Positions 25,624-35,409 of a stretch of DNA of 64,000 nucleotides are shown one piece after another. Below the pieces are notes generated by a model. The model was not told where the DNA came from. It ran no database searches and worked only from the letters and a program-made list of their open reading frames with translations. How positions within the stretch are numbered: the first letter of the stretch is position 1; the number at the start of each line of letters is the position of its first letter. A program made the position numbers and the translations under genes. This stretch comes from CAYWWM01 sp965198025 (GTDB lineage Bacteria > Acidobacteriota > Terriglobia > 2-12-FULL-54-10), in contig OZ240237.1 in the NCBI GenBank assembly GCA_965198025.1, forward strand, positions 992,001-1,056,000, given 5' to 3'.

Positions 25624-27040
25624 CAGATGGATATCGGTGACGCGCAGGTTTCGGAGGGTGGGCTAGCGACTTTCCCGGTGACGTTGAGCGCGGCGGCGAC
25701 AGCGACGGTGACGGTGCTCTACGCCACGGTCGACGGCACGGCGACAGCGGCGGATTTGGATTACGAGGCGGCCAGCGGAATGCTGACGTTCGATGTTGGA
25801 GACAGCACGGGGCAGGTTGAGGTGCAGACGCTGCAGGACGAGGAGGTGGAGGGGACGGAGACGTTCACAGTGCAGCTGAGCGCGGCCGAAGGCGCCACGA
25901 TAGCCGACGCCACTGGTGAGGGGCGGATCACGGACGACGAGACGCCGACGACTGGGGTGACGCTGCTGGTGAATCCGATGACGGTGAGCGAAGAAGCGGG
26001 CGGAACGCCAGTGATGGTGACGGCGGCGCTGAATGGAGCGGCGCTGTCGGGATCGACGGTGGTGACGGTGGCGGTGGGCCAGACGGGAGACAGCGCGACG
26101 GAGGGGACGGACTACGAGACGGTCAATGACCTGACGGTGACGATTCTCGGGGGATCGACGAGTACGACAGAGACATTCACGTTGACGCCGATCGACGACG
26201 AGACCGCGGAGGGGGACGAGACAATCTCAGTCACGGGGACGACCAGCGCGCCGGATTTGACGGTGACGCCTACTGCGCTGAGGATCATAGACAATGAGAC
26301 GGTCCCGCCGCCGCCGCCTCCTCCTCCGGTTGAGCCACCGCAGATGGATATCGGTGACGCGCAGGTTTCGGAGGGTGGGCTAGCGACTTTCCCGGTGACG
26401 TTGAGCGCGGCGGCGACAGCGACGGTGACGGTGCTCTACGAGACGATCGACGGGACGGCGACGGCGGGTTTGGATTACGAGGCCGCCAGCGGAATGCTGA
26501 CGTTCGATGTTGGAGACAGCACGGGGCAGGTTGAGGTGCAGACGCTGCAAGACGAGGAGGTGGAGGGGACGGAGACGTTCACAGTGCAGCTGAGCGCGGC
26601 CGAAGGCGCCACGATAGCCGACGCCACTGGTGAGGGGCGGATCACGGACGACGAGACGCCGACGACTGGGGTGACGCTGCTGGTGAATCCGACGATGGTG
26701 AGCGAAGAAGCGGGCGAAACGACAGTGACGCTGACGGCGGCGCTGAATGGAGCGGCGCGGTCGGGATCGACGGTGGTGACGGTGGCAGTGGGCCAGATGG
26801 GAGACAGCGCGACGGAGGGGACGGACTACGAGACGGTCAATGACCTGACGGTGACGATTCCCGAGGGATCGACGAGTACGACTGAGACATTTACGTTGAC
26901 GCCGATCGACGACGAGATCACGGAGGGGGACGAGACAATTTCAGTCACGGGGACGACCAGCGCGCCGGGTTTGACGGTGACGCCTACCGCGCTGAGGATC
27001 AGAGACAATGAGACGTCCCCGCCCGCCCGGGTCCACAAAA
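25624..27040 (+). repeat. Two tandem ~0.7 kb Calx-beta modules
   Basis: The segment starting CAGATGGATATCGG at 25624 recurs at 26341, an offset of 717 bp (239 codons), and similarity runs through about 27000. Differences are scattered substitutions plus a single codon loss (AADLDY versus AGLDY). Each module holds two Calx-beta-like units ending in a DNE motif. The near identity points to a recent internal duplication. Confidence 0.88.
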
Positions 27041-30000
27041 AGCCGGACGGTGTGGTTCGGTTCCAGCAGCTACCACGTGCGGGAGGGAATGAAGGTGGAG
27101 GTGACGGTGCACCTGAGTCTGGAGAGTATCGGGCGGTTGCTGATCCCGCTGACGGTGAAGAACGGACTTGGTACCAGTGTTCAGGACCATGTTGGAGTGC
27201 CCGGGAGCGTCGTGTTCGAGCCGGGCGAGACGGTGGCGAAGTTCATCTTCAAGGCTATGCCCGACGATCTGGACGAGGAAACTGAGAGGGTAACGCTGGG
27301 CTTCGGGACGTTGCCGCCCAGTGTGAATGTTGGGTTTCCAGCCACCGCCGAGGTGAGCATCGCAGACGAGAGGCGCGGAGTGAAGATAACCCCGATCGCG
27401 CTGGAGGTCATGGAGGGAGGCCGCGAGACCTACACGGTAGTACTGAAGTCGGAGCCGACTGGAACGGTAACGGTGAGGGTAGGAGGCGCGGCAGGAGACG
27501 TGACGGTAGCGCCGGAGTCGCTGCTGTTCACGCCATCGAACTGGTCGATGGCACAGACGGTGACGGTGACGGCGGCGGAAGACGAAGACGAGCTGGAGGA
27601 CGAGCCGGTGAAGCTGACGCACACGGTCAGCGGCGGAGGTTACGCGGGGGTGATGGCGCCGGACGTGACGGTGACGGTCCTCGAGAACGATCTTCCGGCG
27701 CTGTCGATCGAGGATGCGGAAGCCACGGAGGGCGACGGCGAAATTTCCTTTGCCGTGACGATGGATCGTCCGAGCAGCCGAACAGTCCGGGTGGAGTGGG
27801 CGACGGCGGACGGAACGGCGACGGCGGACGAGGACTATACAGGACGAAGAGGCCAGTTGGAATTCGCTCCCGGAGAGACTCGGCAGGAGGCGAAGGTGCC
27901 GGTGCTGGACGACAGCGTGCTCGAACCGAACGAGACCTTCACCGTGGCGCTGTCGAACCCGCAGGGAGTGACCTTGGAGCGGGCCGAGGCGACCGGCGTG
28001 ATCCAGGACAACGACTTTCCGGTGATCAGCATTTCCGCCGGCTCCGGTTCGGTGGAGGAAGGGGAGGATGTTCGGTTCGCTCTGGTTCGGTCGGGGGATT
28101 TCAATGTGCAACTGAGCGTAACGCTACGGGTGAGTGCGACGGGAGCATTTCTTTCGGTAACACCGCCGACTACGGTGAGCTTTGAGCCTGGGGAAGTGAG
28201 GGTGGTGCTGAAGATCGGAACCACAGACGATGATCGGGACGAGCCGGACGGCACGTTGGAGGCGGTTCTGGTCGAGAGCGATGATTACGATATCGAGGGT
28301 CCCGGCAGAGCCGTGGTCACGGTGACGGACAACGACCACATACCAAGCATCGGGATCGAAGGGGCGCGGGCGTTGGAGAGCGCGGGGGAGATCGTCTTCC
28401 CGGTCACGCTGGGAGCGGCCAGCGATCGAGTGGTGACGGTGGAGTGGTCGACCTCCGAAGCAACGGCGCGACAAGACGAGGACTACAGGGGGGAGCAAGG
28501 AGTCGTGACCTTTCCTCCAGGGGGAACCGCCCAGACGATCCGGGTGGCTCTGCTGGACGACATGCTCTTGGAAGAGGACGAAACCTTTACGCTGACGCTC
28601 GCAAGCGCCGTGAACGGGACGTTGGATGGGGGTACGGCGACAGGAGTGATCGGAGACGACGAAAGCACCGTGTTCAAGGCCTGGCTCACCCGCTTCGGGC
28701 GGACGGTTGCAGGTCAGGTGGTGGACACGGTCAGCGAACGGCTCACAGGAGTATCTCGCCGGTCGTCTCAAGTGACGATCGCGGGACAGCAGCTGCAGTC
28801 GGCATTCAAAAGCGAGGCGGATGATCCTCTCGGAAATTGGCAACTCCCATTCGGAAACCAACGGCTGATGCCAGTCGGGGGGCTGGGAGCACCGGGCCCG
28901 TTGAGCCGGGCCGGAGAATCTCTCGGTCTTTACAGGGATCCCTTGGAAGGCAGCCTATTCGGGACGCAGCGTCTGAGCGGACGTAATCTTCTGGCCACGA
29001 GTTCGTTTCACCTGTCGTCGCAGGACGAAAACGGTTCCGGGAATCGTCAGGGAGCGGGATGGGCGGCCTGGGGCCGCGGGGTGGCGACGCAGTTTTCCGG
29101 CAGGGAAACGGACCTGTCGCTGGACGGCGGGGTGGTCACCGGCTTGGTTGGAGTCGATTATGAGCGGGGACCGATGTTGGCCGGTATGGCGGTGTCGCGC
29201 AGTAACGGAGACGGGGACTTTTTCGCGGGCAGGGGCCAGCGGCTCCAGTCGCAGGGTGCGGAGTTGTCAAGTTCTGTGACCAGCGTGTACCCCTATGTTC
29301 GGGCGGACCTGAGAGAGCAACTGTTTGTTTGGGGTCTGTACGGACAGGGATGGGGTGAGATGACAGCGAGCGGGGAAGCAGGCGTTGCCCGGCACGATAT
29401 CAGGATGAGGATGGGGGCGGTCGGGGCGCGCGGGTTGTTGCTGCAGCCGGAACAAGCGAAAGGGTTCGAGCTGGCGATGAAATCAGACACGTTCCTGGTC
29501 GGGATGGGCACGGAATCGGACGCCGGCCCCCGGGTCACGGACGCGGATGCGAGTCGAGTCCGGCTTCTCCTGGAAGGGTCTCGTGACGGACTGGCGGTCT
29601 GGGGCGGCGAATTGGAGAGTTCAGTGGAGTTTGGGATCCGCCGAGACGCAGGAGCCGCAGAGACCGGCATGGGCCTGGAGCTGGGCGGCAGCCTGCGCTA
29701 TGTCAATCCGGATCGGGGTCTGGCGGTTTCCGTGACCGCACGGCGGCTGATGGCGCACCAGGACGACGACTACCGGGAATGGGGGGTGGGCGGCACAGTC
29801 GAGTACGACCCGGGGACTGCAGGACGGGGCCTCTCCGTGCGGATGGTCTCGTCCTGGGGGACGGCGGCGAGCGGGACAAACCGTCTCTGGTCCCAGTCGC
29901 CATCGGCGGGTTTCCCCAGCAATGGCTACGCCAGCTTCGACGCACCCTTGAGCGCGGAAATGGACTACCGGATACTGGCGTTCGGCGGTCGGCTGCAGAT

Positions 30001-30326
30001 GGCCCCTTACGCCGATGTATCGCTGGGAGGCGCCGGCTCCAGAGCCCATCCCTATCTCCTGGGATGGCGCCTGCAGTTCGGGCCCAACATCCGCCTGCAA
30101 TTCGATGTGGGTCTCGGCGATGGTTCCTACAGCCCACTCTCGCAGCACGGACTCATGGGGCCCGGCTCCATGCCCGGCAGCTGGTAGGAGGCAAGCAACC
30201 AATCCCAAATCGCGAATTGAGAAGCTGGAGTGTGGCACTTGATTCACGAAAAGCAGCGAAGCATTGTGGACTCCGGAATCCGTTGGTCCGTGTCTTCAGA
30301 GTCGGGCGGAGTCGCGGGTCAGATTC

Positions 30327-30432
30327 GCTCGTCGGGTCAGGCGCCGGGCATGGCGCGGCGGAGGTACTGCAACATCAAATAATCCACCAGGCGCGGAAAG
30401 AGCGTGTAAAACCAGACAAACAGCCAGTTGCT
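30327..30432. repeat. Right copy of the SDR 3'-end direct repeat
   Basis: This 106 bp stretch covers the last ~31 codons and 10 bp downstream of the SDR gene and matches 9717-9822 in the same orientation. The two copies bound about 20.6 kb that holds the accessory genes. This copy belongs to a complete gene, while the left one is a fragment. Confidence 0.8.
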
Positions 30433-31125
30433 AGCGGGGACGACGATCTCGCGGCTGCCGCGCAAGGATGCGCGCAGGACAGCGCGCGCAACACGCTCGG
30501 CAGAAATCCCGTTCATCGGAAACAGGCGGAATCGGGGGTCGCGAAGGGCATTGCTGCCAAACGGAGTTGCAATCCGGCCGGGGCAGACGGAGATGACTTG
30601 AATGCCGTCGTCGGCCAGCTCCATGCGCAAACTGGCGGAGAGCGCGTTCAAGGCAAACTTGGTGGCGCAATAGACTCCCATCCACGGAATCGCGATCTTG
30701 CCGGCGACGGAAGAAATGTTGATGATCTGTCCGCCCCCCTGCTTGCGCATGTGCGGCACGGCGCTCTGGATGGCGTAGAGAGGCCCGAGCCAGTTGGTGG
30801 CCACGCCGGTTTCAAACCACTCGGGAGGCATGCCGGCAACGGGCGCGTAGACGCCGACGCCGGCGTTGTTGACGAGAATGTCGAGACGGCCGAAACGCTC
30901 GACGGCGGCTTCGACCATGCGCCGAATCTGATCAGGATCGGTCATATCGGCAGGGATTGCAAACGCATTCGGGCCGAGCGAGGAAGCGAGAGAGTTGAGC
31001 TTGTCGGCGGACCGCGCGGCGAGCGCGAGACGGGCGCCTTCCTGGGCAAACAGGCGAGCAATGGCAGCCCCGATGCCGCTCGATGCGCCGGTGATGAGAA
31101 CGACTTTATCGGCGAGTTTGGGCAT
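30337..31125 (-). CDS. Short-chain dehydrogenase/reductase
   Basis: This 262-residue classical SDR has a TGASSGIG cofactor motif (residues 13-20), NNAG at about 87-90, catalytic Ser in INISSVAGK and the YxxxK pair in YCATK. A hydrophobic C-terminal stretch (NWLFVWFYTLFPRLVDYLML) suggests membrane association. It probably acts as an NAD(P)-dependent oxidoreductase of unknown substrate. Its 3' end is duplicated as a fragment at 9717-9822. Confidence 0.92.
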   Translation of the reverse strand: MPKLADKVVLITGASSGIGAAIARLFAQEGARLALAARSADKLNSLASSLGPNAFAIPADMTDPDQIRRMVEAAVERFGRLDILVNNAGVGVYAPVAGMPPEWFETGVATNWLGPLYAIQSAVPHMRKQGGGQIINISSVAGKIAIPWMGVYCATKFALNALSASLRMELADDGIQVISVCPGRIATPFGSNALRDPRFRLFPMNGISAERVARAVLRASLRGSREIVVPASNWLFVWFYTLFPRLVDYLMLQYLRRAMPGA

Positions 31126-31269
31126 TAGGCAGTTGCGAAAATCAAGAGATTGCTTATTTTCAGATGTCCTTCCCCGGGCTTAGGGGCTTTCGGATTCCGT
31201 TGCCCCGCTCCTTCCGAGTTGCGGCCCGGATACAAGCCACCGCTCGCTCGGATTCCAGCGCCAGACGAG

Positions 31270-31275
31270 TATAAT
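31270..31275 (+). promoter_or_regulatory. TATAAT box six bases ahead of a start codon
   Basis: The perfect hexamer TATAAT ends six bases before the ATG at 31282, with no ribosome binding site in the gap. Transcription would start at or beside the A of the ATG. The message for the LON-substrate-domain protein is therefore likely leaderless. No clear -35 box is seen. Confidence 0.5.
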
Positions 31276-31281
31276 AACCCC

Positions 31282-31902
31282 ATGGATGAGTTACTGGTTC
31301 CGCTTTTTCCGCTGCAGGCGGTCCTGTTCCCGCGCACGAACCTGCCACTGCACATCTTCGAGGAACGATACAAAGAGATGATCGGGGAGTGCCTGGAAAA
31401 GCAGAAGGAGTTCGGAGTGGTGCTGGCGCAGGAGAACGCGATGGAAAACGTCGGGTGCATGGCCCGGATCACGGAAGTCGTGCGGAAGTACGACGACGGT
31501 CGAATGGACATTGTGGTCCAGGGACAACGGCGGTTCGAGATCATGTTCCTTGACCGGAACAAGGCGTACCTGCGCGGAGCTCCTCAGTTGTTCGAGGAGG
31601 AGTCGGACGGTGTTCCTGCCGACGACGAGCGGCGGAAACAAGCCATGGAAATCTATGGGGAGGTCGTGAAACTGCTGGAGGCCGAAGTGGAGGAGCCGCC
31701 CGACGCCCAGGACAGCCAACTCTCCTACCAGATCATGGCGCGGCTACCGGCGGACTTGAACTTCAAGCAGACGATCCTGAAGAGCCGCTCGGAGAGCGAG
31801 CGGCTGAATGACGTGATTACGTTCCTGGGGAAAGCCTCGCACCGGCTGGCGGTCACGCTGCGGACGCGCCGGAAGGCGGGCGGAAACGGGAAGCGGCATT
31901 AA
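31282..31902 (+). CDS. LON substrate-binding-domain protein
   Basis: The 206-residue protein consists of a Lon N-terminal (PUA-like) domain without protease or ATPase parts. Family blocks are LVPLFPLQAVLFPRTNLPLHIFEERY, FGVVLAQEN, GCMARITEV and DIVVQGQRRFEI, followed by a helical tail with NFKQTILKSRSESERL. Stand-alone versions occur in many bacteria and may recognise degradation-prone proteins, but their function is unsettled. The start at 31282 leaves no Shine-Dalgarno region but sits after a TATAAT box. Confidence 0.9.
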   Translation: MDELLVPLFPLQAVLFPRTNLPLHIFEERYKEMIGECLEKQKEFGVVLAQENAMENVGCMARITEVVRKYDDGRMDIVVQGQRRFEIMFLDRNKAYLRGAPQLFEEESDGVPADDERRKQAMEIYGEVVKLLEAEVEEPPDAQDSQLSYQIMARLPADLNFKQTILKSRSESERLNDVITFLGKASHRLAVTLRTRRKAGGNGKRH

Positions 31903-31957
31903 GAGCAGCGACATGTGATCCGTGACAAGTGGCCAGCAGGCGGGTGTTTGGGACGGA

Positions 31958-31966
31958 TGCTATAAT
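31958..31966 (+). promoter_or_regulatory. Extended -10 promoter of the AAA-vWA operon
   Basis: TGCTATAAT (31958-31966) is a perfect extended -10 element. Initiation about seven bases later would leave a leader of about 20 bases before the ATG at 31994. The upstream region shows no good -35 box, which extended -10 promoters do not require. Confidence 0.55.
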
Positions 31967-31993
31967 GAACCCGCATTCGCAGAAAGCTTACCC

Positions 31994-33475
31994 ATGAAAT
32001 CAAAGCCCAGGACATTAGGGGAACTGCGGCGCAGTCCTCATTCGGAAGAACGGCTGAAGTGCCGGTCGGTGAAAGATGAATTGCGGGAGAACCTGATCCG
32101 GCGTCTGGGAAGCGGCAAGCCGCTGTTCGAGGGGATCATCGGGTTCGACGACACGGTGCTGCCGCAGGTGGTGAATGCGGTGCTGTCGCGGCATAACTTC
32201 ATTCTGCTGGGGCTGCGCGGGCAGGCCAAGACACGGCTTCTGCGGGCGCTGACGGAATTGCTGGACGAGGAACTGCCGGTAATCGCGGGGTGCGAGATCA
32301 ACGACAACCCGTACGCGCCGATCTGCCGGGGGTGCCGGCTGCTGATGGAAGAAAAAGGAGACCAGACGCCGGTAGCGTTTCTGTTGCGCGAGTTCCGGTA
32401 CGTCGAAAAACTGGCGACGCCGGACGTGACGATCGCGGACATGATCGGGGATATCGACCCGATCAAGGCAGCGCGGGGCGGACATCAGCTCTCCGACGAA
32501 CTGACGATCCATTTCGGGCTCTTGCCGCGTGCCAACCGCGGCATCTTTGCCATCAACGAGCTGCCAGACCTTGCGGGAAAGATTCAGGTCGGGCTCTTCA
32601 ACATCATGCAGGAAGGCGACGTGCAGATCAAAGGCTACCCAGTGCGGCTGCCGCTGGATGTGGCGCTGGTGTTTACGGCGAACCCGGAGGACTACACGGC
32701 ACGCGGGAAGATCATCACGCCGCTGAAGGACCGAGTCGGGTCGGAAATCCGGACGCACTATCCGGCGACGAGCGACGAGGCGATCACGATTACGCAGCAG
32801 GAAGCGTGGCTGGAACGCGGCGGCGGGCGCGTGGTGAACGTGCCGCAGTTCATCCACGAGATCGTGGAGGAGATTGCGTTTCTGGCGCGGGCGGACAAGA
32901 AAGTGGACAAACGCTCCGGGGTGAGCCAGCGGATGCCCATTACGTGCATGGAAAACGTGGTGTCAAACGCCGAGCGGCGCGCCATTGCGGGCCGGGAAGA
33001 AGCAGTGGTGCCACGGATCGCCGATATCTATGCCGCGTTGCCGGCGCTGACGGGAAAGTTCGAGCTGGAGTACGAAGGGGAGCTGAAAGGGGCTGACCAC
33101 GTTGCGAAAGAACTGATCCGCGGGGCCATCGGGAAGGTTTTCCTGAAACACTTCGAGGGCCTGGACCTGCAGCCTGTGGTGCAATGGTTCGAGCTGGGCG
33201 GGTCGCTGAAGATCGGGGAAAACTCTTCGTCGGCGGAAACGCTGGCAGGACTGAAAAAGATCCAAGGGCTGCTCGACAAGACCAGGGCGCTGGGAGTTCG
33301 GGCGAAGGGCTCGCCGGCGCTGGCGGCTTCGGCAGGGGAGTTCATCCTCGAAGGGCTCTACGCACACCGGCGGATCGGGAGGAGCGAAGAGCGCGGCTTT
33401 ATGATCGAAGAGCGCAAACAGCCACCGTCGATGAAAGATGAGTACCGGACGCCGCACAAGAGGCCGTATAACTAG
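31994..33475 (+). CDS. MoxR/magnesium-chelatase-like AAA+ ATPase
   Basis: The protein has 493 residues from the ATG at 31994; the longer frame would start inside the promoter. The P-loop is LLGLRGQAKTRLLR. The Walker B segment GIFAINELPDL has Asn where Asp is usual, though Glu is kept. Further blocks are NIMQEGDVQIKGYP, VALVFTANPEDYTARGK and a sensor-type ITPLKDRVGSEI. A cysteine pair occurs in CRGCRLL. Such ATPases work with a von Willebrand A partner to remodel or insert metal into target proteins, and that partner is encoded 107 bp downstream. The target here is unknown. Confidence 0.9.
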   Translation: MKSKPRTLGELRRSPHSEERLKCRSVKDELRENLIRRLGSGKPLFEGIIGFDDTVLPQVVNAVLSRHNFILLGLRGQAKTRLLRALTELLDEELPVIAGCEINDNPYAPICRGCRLLMEEKGDQTPVAFLLREFRYVEKLATPDVTIADMIGDIDPIKAARGGHQLSDELTIHFGLLPRANRGIFAINELPDLAGKIQVGLFNIMQEGDVQIKGYPVRLPLDVALVFTANPEDYTARGKIITPLKDRVGSEIRTHYPATSDEAITITQQEAWLERGGGRVVNVPQFIHEIVEEIAFLARADKKVDKRSGVSQRMPITCMENVVSNAERRAIAGREEAVVPRIADIYAALPALTGKFELEYEGELKGADHVAKELIRGAIGKVFLKHFEGLDLQPVVQWFELGGSLKIGENSSSAETLAGLKKIQGLLDKTRALGVRAKGSPALAASAGEFILEGLYAHRRIGRSEERGFMIEERKQPPSMKDEYRTPHKRPYN

Positions 33476-33506
33476 CAGGAGTCAGAGCCAGGAGGAAGAG
33501 CAGGAG

Positions 33507-33535
33507 CAGATCCCTCGCTCCGCGAGGGATGACAC
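33507..33535. repeat. Intergenic 'CGGGATGACAC' repeat, copy 2
   Basis: The 29 bp contain the hairpin ATCCCTCG-CTC-CGCGAGGGAT followed by GACAC. Related words occur at 7507-7584 and 37527-37560. It lies between the AAA+ and vWA genes of one operon, where a hairpin could modulate relative expression of the two partners. Confidence 0.6.
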
Positions 33536-33582
33536 GCCTGGCTTTGTAGCCGCCGCCTTGCCGTCGCAGCTCGGATAACAGC

Positions 33583-34839
33583 ATGAAATACATTCGCTAC
33601 AAGAAGTACGAGGGCGAAGACTGGGACTCCCTCGACATGCAGGAACTGCTGGACCGGCTGGCCGACTTCCTGCTGCAAAGCGGGTTCAACTCGGACTACT
33701 ACCAGTTCTCGGACGGCGAGCGGACGATGGAGTCGCTGCGACAGGCGGTTTTGGACGCGTTGGAGGACGGGAGCTTGTTCTCCGACGAGCGGCTGCAGGA
33801 GATGCAGGAGAAGCTGGAGAACATGACGCCGGAGCAGCGCGAGCAGCTCGCCGACCAATTGATCGAGCGAATGGAACAGGAGGGCTATGTCTCGATCACC
33901 GATGCGCCGGAGCAGTCCGAGATGCAGCAGCAGAGGGAGCGCGGGGCTTCGAGGCCGGGCGGGCCGGAGACGCACGCGAAGTTCGAGCTGACGGACAAGA
34001 GCCTCGACTTTCTGGGATTCAAGACGCTCAAGGACCTGCTCGGGTCGCTCGGCAAAGCAAGTTTCGGAAGGCACGATACGCGCGACCTGGCAACGGGCGT
34101 GGAGGCGAGCGGGGCGTCGAAGAAATACGAGTTCGGCGATACGCTGAATCTTGACATCAGCGCGACACTGTTCCGCGCGGTGAAGCGCGAGGGGTTGAAG
34201 GTTCCGATTGAGATTGACTACGCTGACCTGCAGGTGCACCAGTCGGAGTACCAAAGCTCGTGCGCGACGGTGCTGATGCTCGATTGCAGCCACAGCATGA
34301 TCCTGTACGGCGAAGACCGGTTCACGCCGGCCAAACGCGTGGCGCTGGCGCTGTCCCACCTGATCCGCACGCAGTACCCGGGCGACTCACTGCGCCTGAT
34401 CCTGTTCCACGATTCGGCGGAGGAAGTGCCGTTGAGCGAGTTGGCGCGCGTGATGGTGGGGCCGTACTACACGAATACGCGCGAAGGGCTGCGGCTGGCG
34501 CGGCGCATCCTGGAACGGCAGCGCAAGGACATGCGGCAAATCATCATGATCACCGACGGCAAGCCCTCGGCGCTGACGCTCGAAGACGGGCGGATTTATC
34601 GGAACGCCTTCGGGCTCGACCCGCTGGTCGTGGGCCAGACGCTCGAAGAGGTTTCGAAATGTAAACGGGCGGGGATTCTGATCAATACCTTCATGCTGGC
34701 GAGCGACTATGGGCTCGTGAACTTCGTGCACAAGGTCACCGAGTTATGCCGCGGTAAAGCCTACTTCACTACGCCCTACACCCTGGGGCAGTATCTGCTG
34801 ATGGATTACATGAATCGGAAGACGAAGACGATTCATTAG
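33583..34839 (+). CDS. von Willebrand factor A-domain protein (partner of AAA+ ATPase)
   Basis: The 418-residue protein has an N-terminal helical, acidic half with a coiled-coil-prone stretch (about 50-125). A C-terminal vWA domain starts near residue 225. The metal-ion site is complete: DCSHS (234-238), Thr297 in YYTNT and Asp325 in ITDGKPS. It resembles BchD/CoxE-type partners of MoxR ATPases. The pair probably forms a cytoplasmic remodelling complex. No obvious client gene is adjacent. Confidence 0.9.
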   Translation: MKYIRYKKYEGEDWDSLDMQELLDRLADFLLQSGFNSDYYQFSDGERTMESLRQAVLDALEDGSLFSDERLQEMQEKLENMTPEQREQLADQLIERMEQEGYVSITDAPEQSEMQQQRERGASRPGGPETHAKFELTDKSLDFLGFKTLKDLLGSLGKASFGRHDTRDLATGVEASGASKKYEFGDTLNLDISATLFRAVKREGLKVPIEIDYADLQVHQSEYQSSCATVLMLDCSHSMILYGEDRFTPAKRVALALSHLIRTQYPGDSLRLILFHDSAEEVPLSELARVMVGPYYTNTREGLRLARRILERQRKDMRQIIMITDGKPSALTLEDGRIYRNAFGLDPLVVGQTLEEVSKCKRAGILINTFMLASDYGLVNFVHKVTELCRGKAYFTTPYTLGQYLLMDYMNRKTKTIH

Positions 34840-34844
34840 TTCAG

Positions 34845-35024
34845 TCAGCAGTTTCTTTCTTCCAACAAGTCTTTCTTATGCTTGGGCGGTTTGCGGCGCT
34901 TGTCGGGGATGACGCGCGTGGGAGGGGGCGTGCCCTGCAGCTCGCGGGCCTGGCGGCGGGCTTCTGTCGCGGCGCGGAAGGGTTTCTTGGCAGAGGATTT
35001 CTTGCGGGAGCGTGTGCGGGCCAT
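34845..35024 (-). CDS. Small basic protein (59 residues), unknown
   Basis: The frame MARTRSRKKSSAKKPFRAAT... runs from the ATG at 35022-35024 to the TGA at 34845-34847. About a third of residues are Lys or Arg, with a proline-rich middle (GTPPPTRVIPDKRRKPP). It starts three bases after the stop of the aspartic protease gene (TAGGCCATG), which implies translational coupling. The composition suggests nucleic-acid or ribosome binding. It resembles no named family I can recall. Confidence 0.6.
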   Translation of the reverse strand: MARTRSRKKSSAKKPFRAATEARRQARELQGTPPPTRVIPDKRRKPPKHKKDLLEERNC

Positions 35025-35027
35025 GGC

Positions 35028-35390
35028 CTACTTCAACGGTACGGCAGGAAGGCGCTTTAGCGTACGATTGGCTGGGTCCACAGTGATTCCTACTGATTCA
35101 AGCGCGGTGAATCCGAGCAGAGGCTCGGCATCGTCGGGAGCAAAGATCACGCGGCTCGCCGTAGTCTCGCCCATGAATTCGATCTGGGCGATGCCGAAGT
35201 TGTATTCCTGGACAGTGCCATCGGCGAGTTCATAGGCCATTTTGCCTTTCGGTTCGACACCAATTTTCTTCAAAGCGGAGGCGGGAACCAACGAATCGGT
35301 CGCACCTGTGTCCACCAGGAAATCCGCCTCGTAGACAGCGTTTGGAGCGCTGAGGTTCTTCAAGGCGACCGTTATGTGCATAAGTCCCAT
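35028..35390 (-). CDS. Clan AA (retropepsin-like) aspartic protease
   Basis: The 120-residue protein from the ATG at 35388-35390 starts MGLMHITVALKN, the usual opening of these short bacterial proteins. The active-site motif is FLVDTGATDSLVPAS, followed by FGIAQIEFMGE and a flap-like ILGF equivalent, PLLGFTALES. It should act as a homodimer like retroviral proteases. The longer frame would run through the tRNA-Sec gene and is rejected. An ATG three codons later is an alternative start. It lies 19 bp downstream of the tRNA on the same strand. Confidence 0.85.
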   Translation of the reverse strand: MGLMHITVALKNLSAPNAVYEADFLVDTGATDSLVPASALKKIGVEPKGKMAYELADGTVQEYNFGIAQIEFMGETTASRVIFAPDDAEPLLGFTALESVGITVDPANRTLKRLPAVPLK

Positions 35391-35409
35391 ACCGGATACC
35401 CACAGCATC

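Larger units (their letters stand above)
24795..30187 (+). pseudogene. Giant Calx-beta repeat protein with C-terminal beta-barrel, two frameshifts
   Basis: Three consecutive frames (24795-25481, 25450-27285, 27008-30187) join into one protein of about 1,797 residues. In order it has a signal peptide (SALLTGVAV...VHAQ), a Trp-rich domain, a (EPPVV)n linker, and at least six Calx-beta-like units marked by DDE/DNE and EGTDYE or ADEDY motifs. A linker VFKAWLTRFGRTVAGQVVD follows, then an autotransporter-like barrel of about 330 residues. Break 1 is a 2 bp loss in one linker unit (near 25470). Break 2 is mended by removing one A from an A5 run (near 27040). It would be a surface adhesin or calcium-binding protein. 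Whether the breaks are real is open. Confidence 0.75.
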
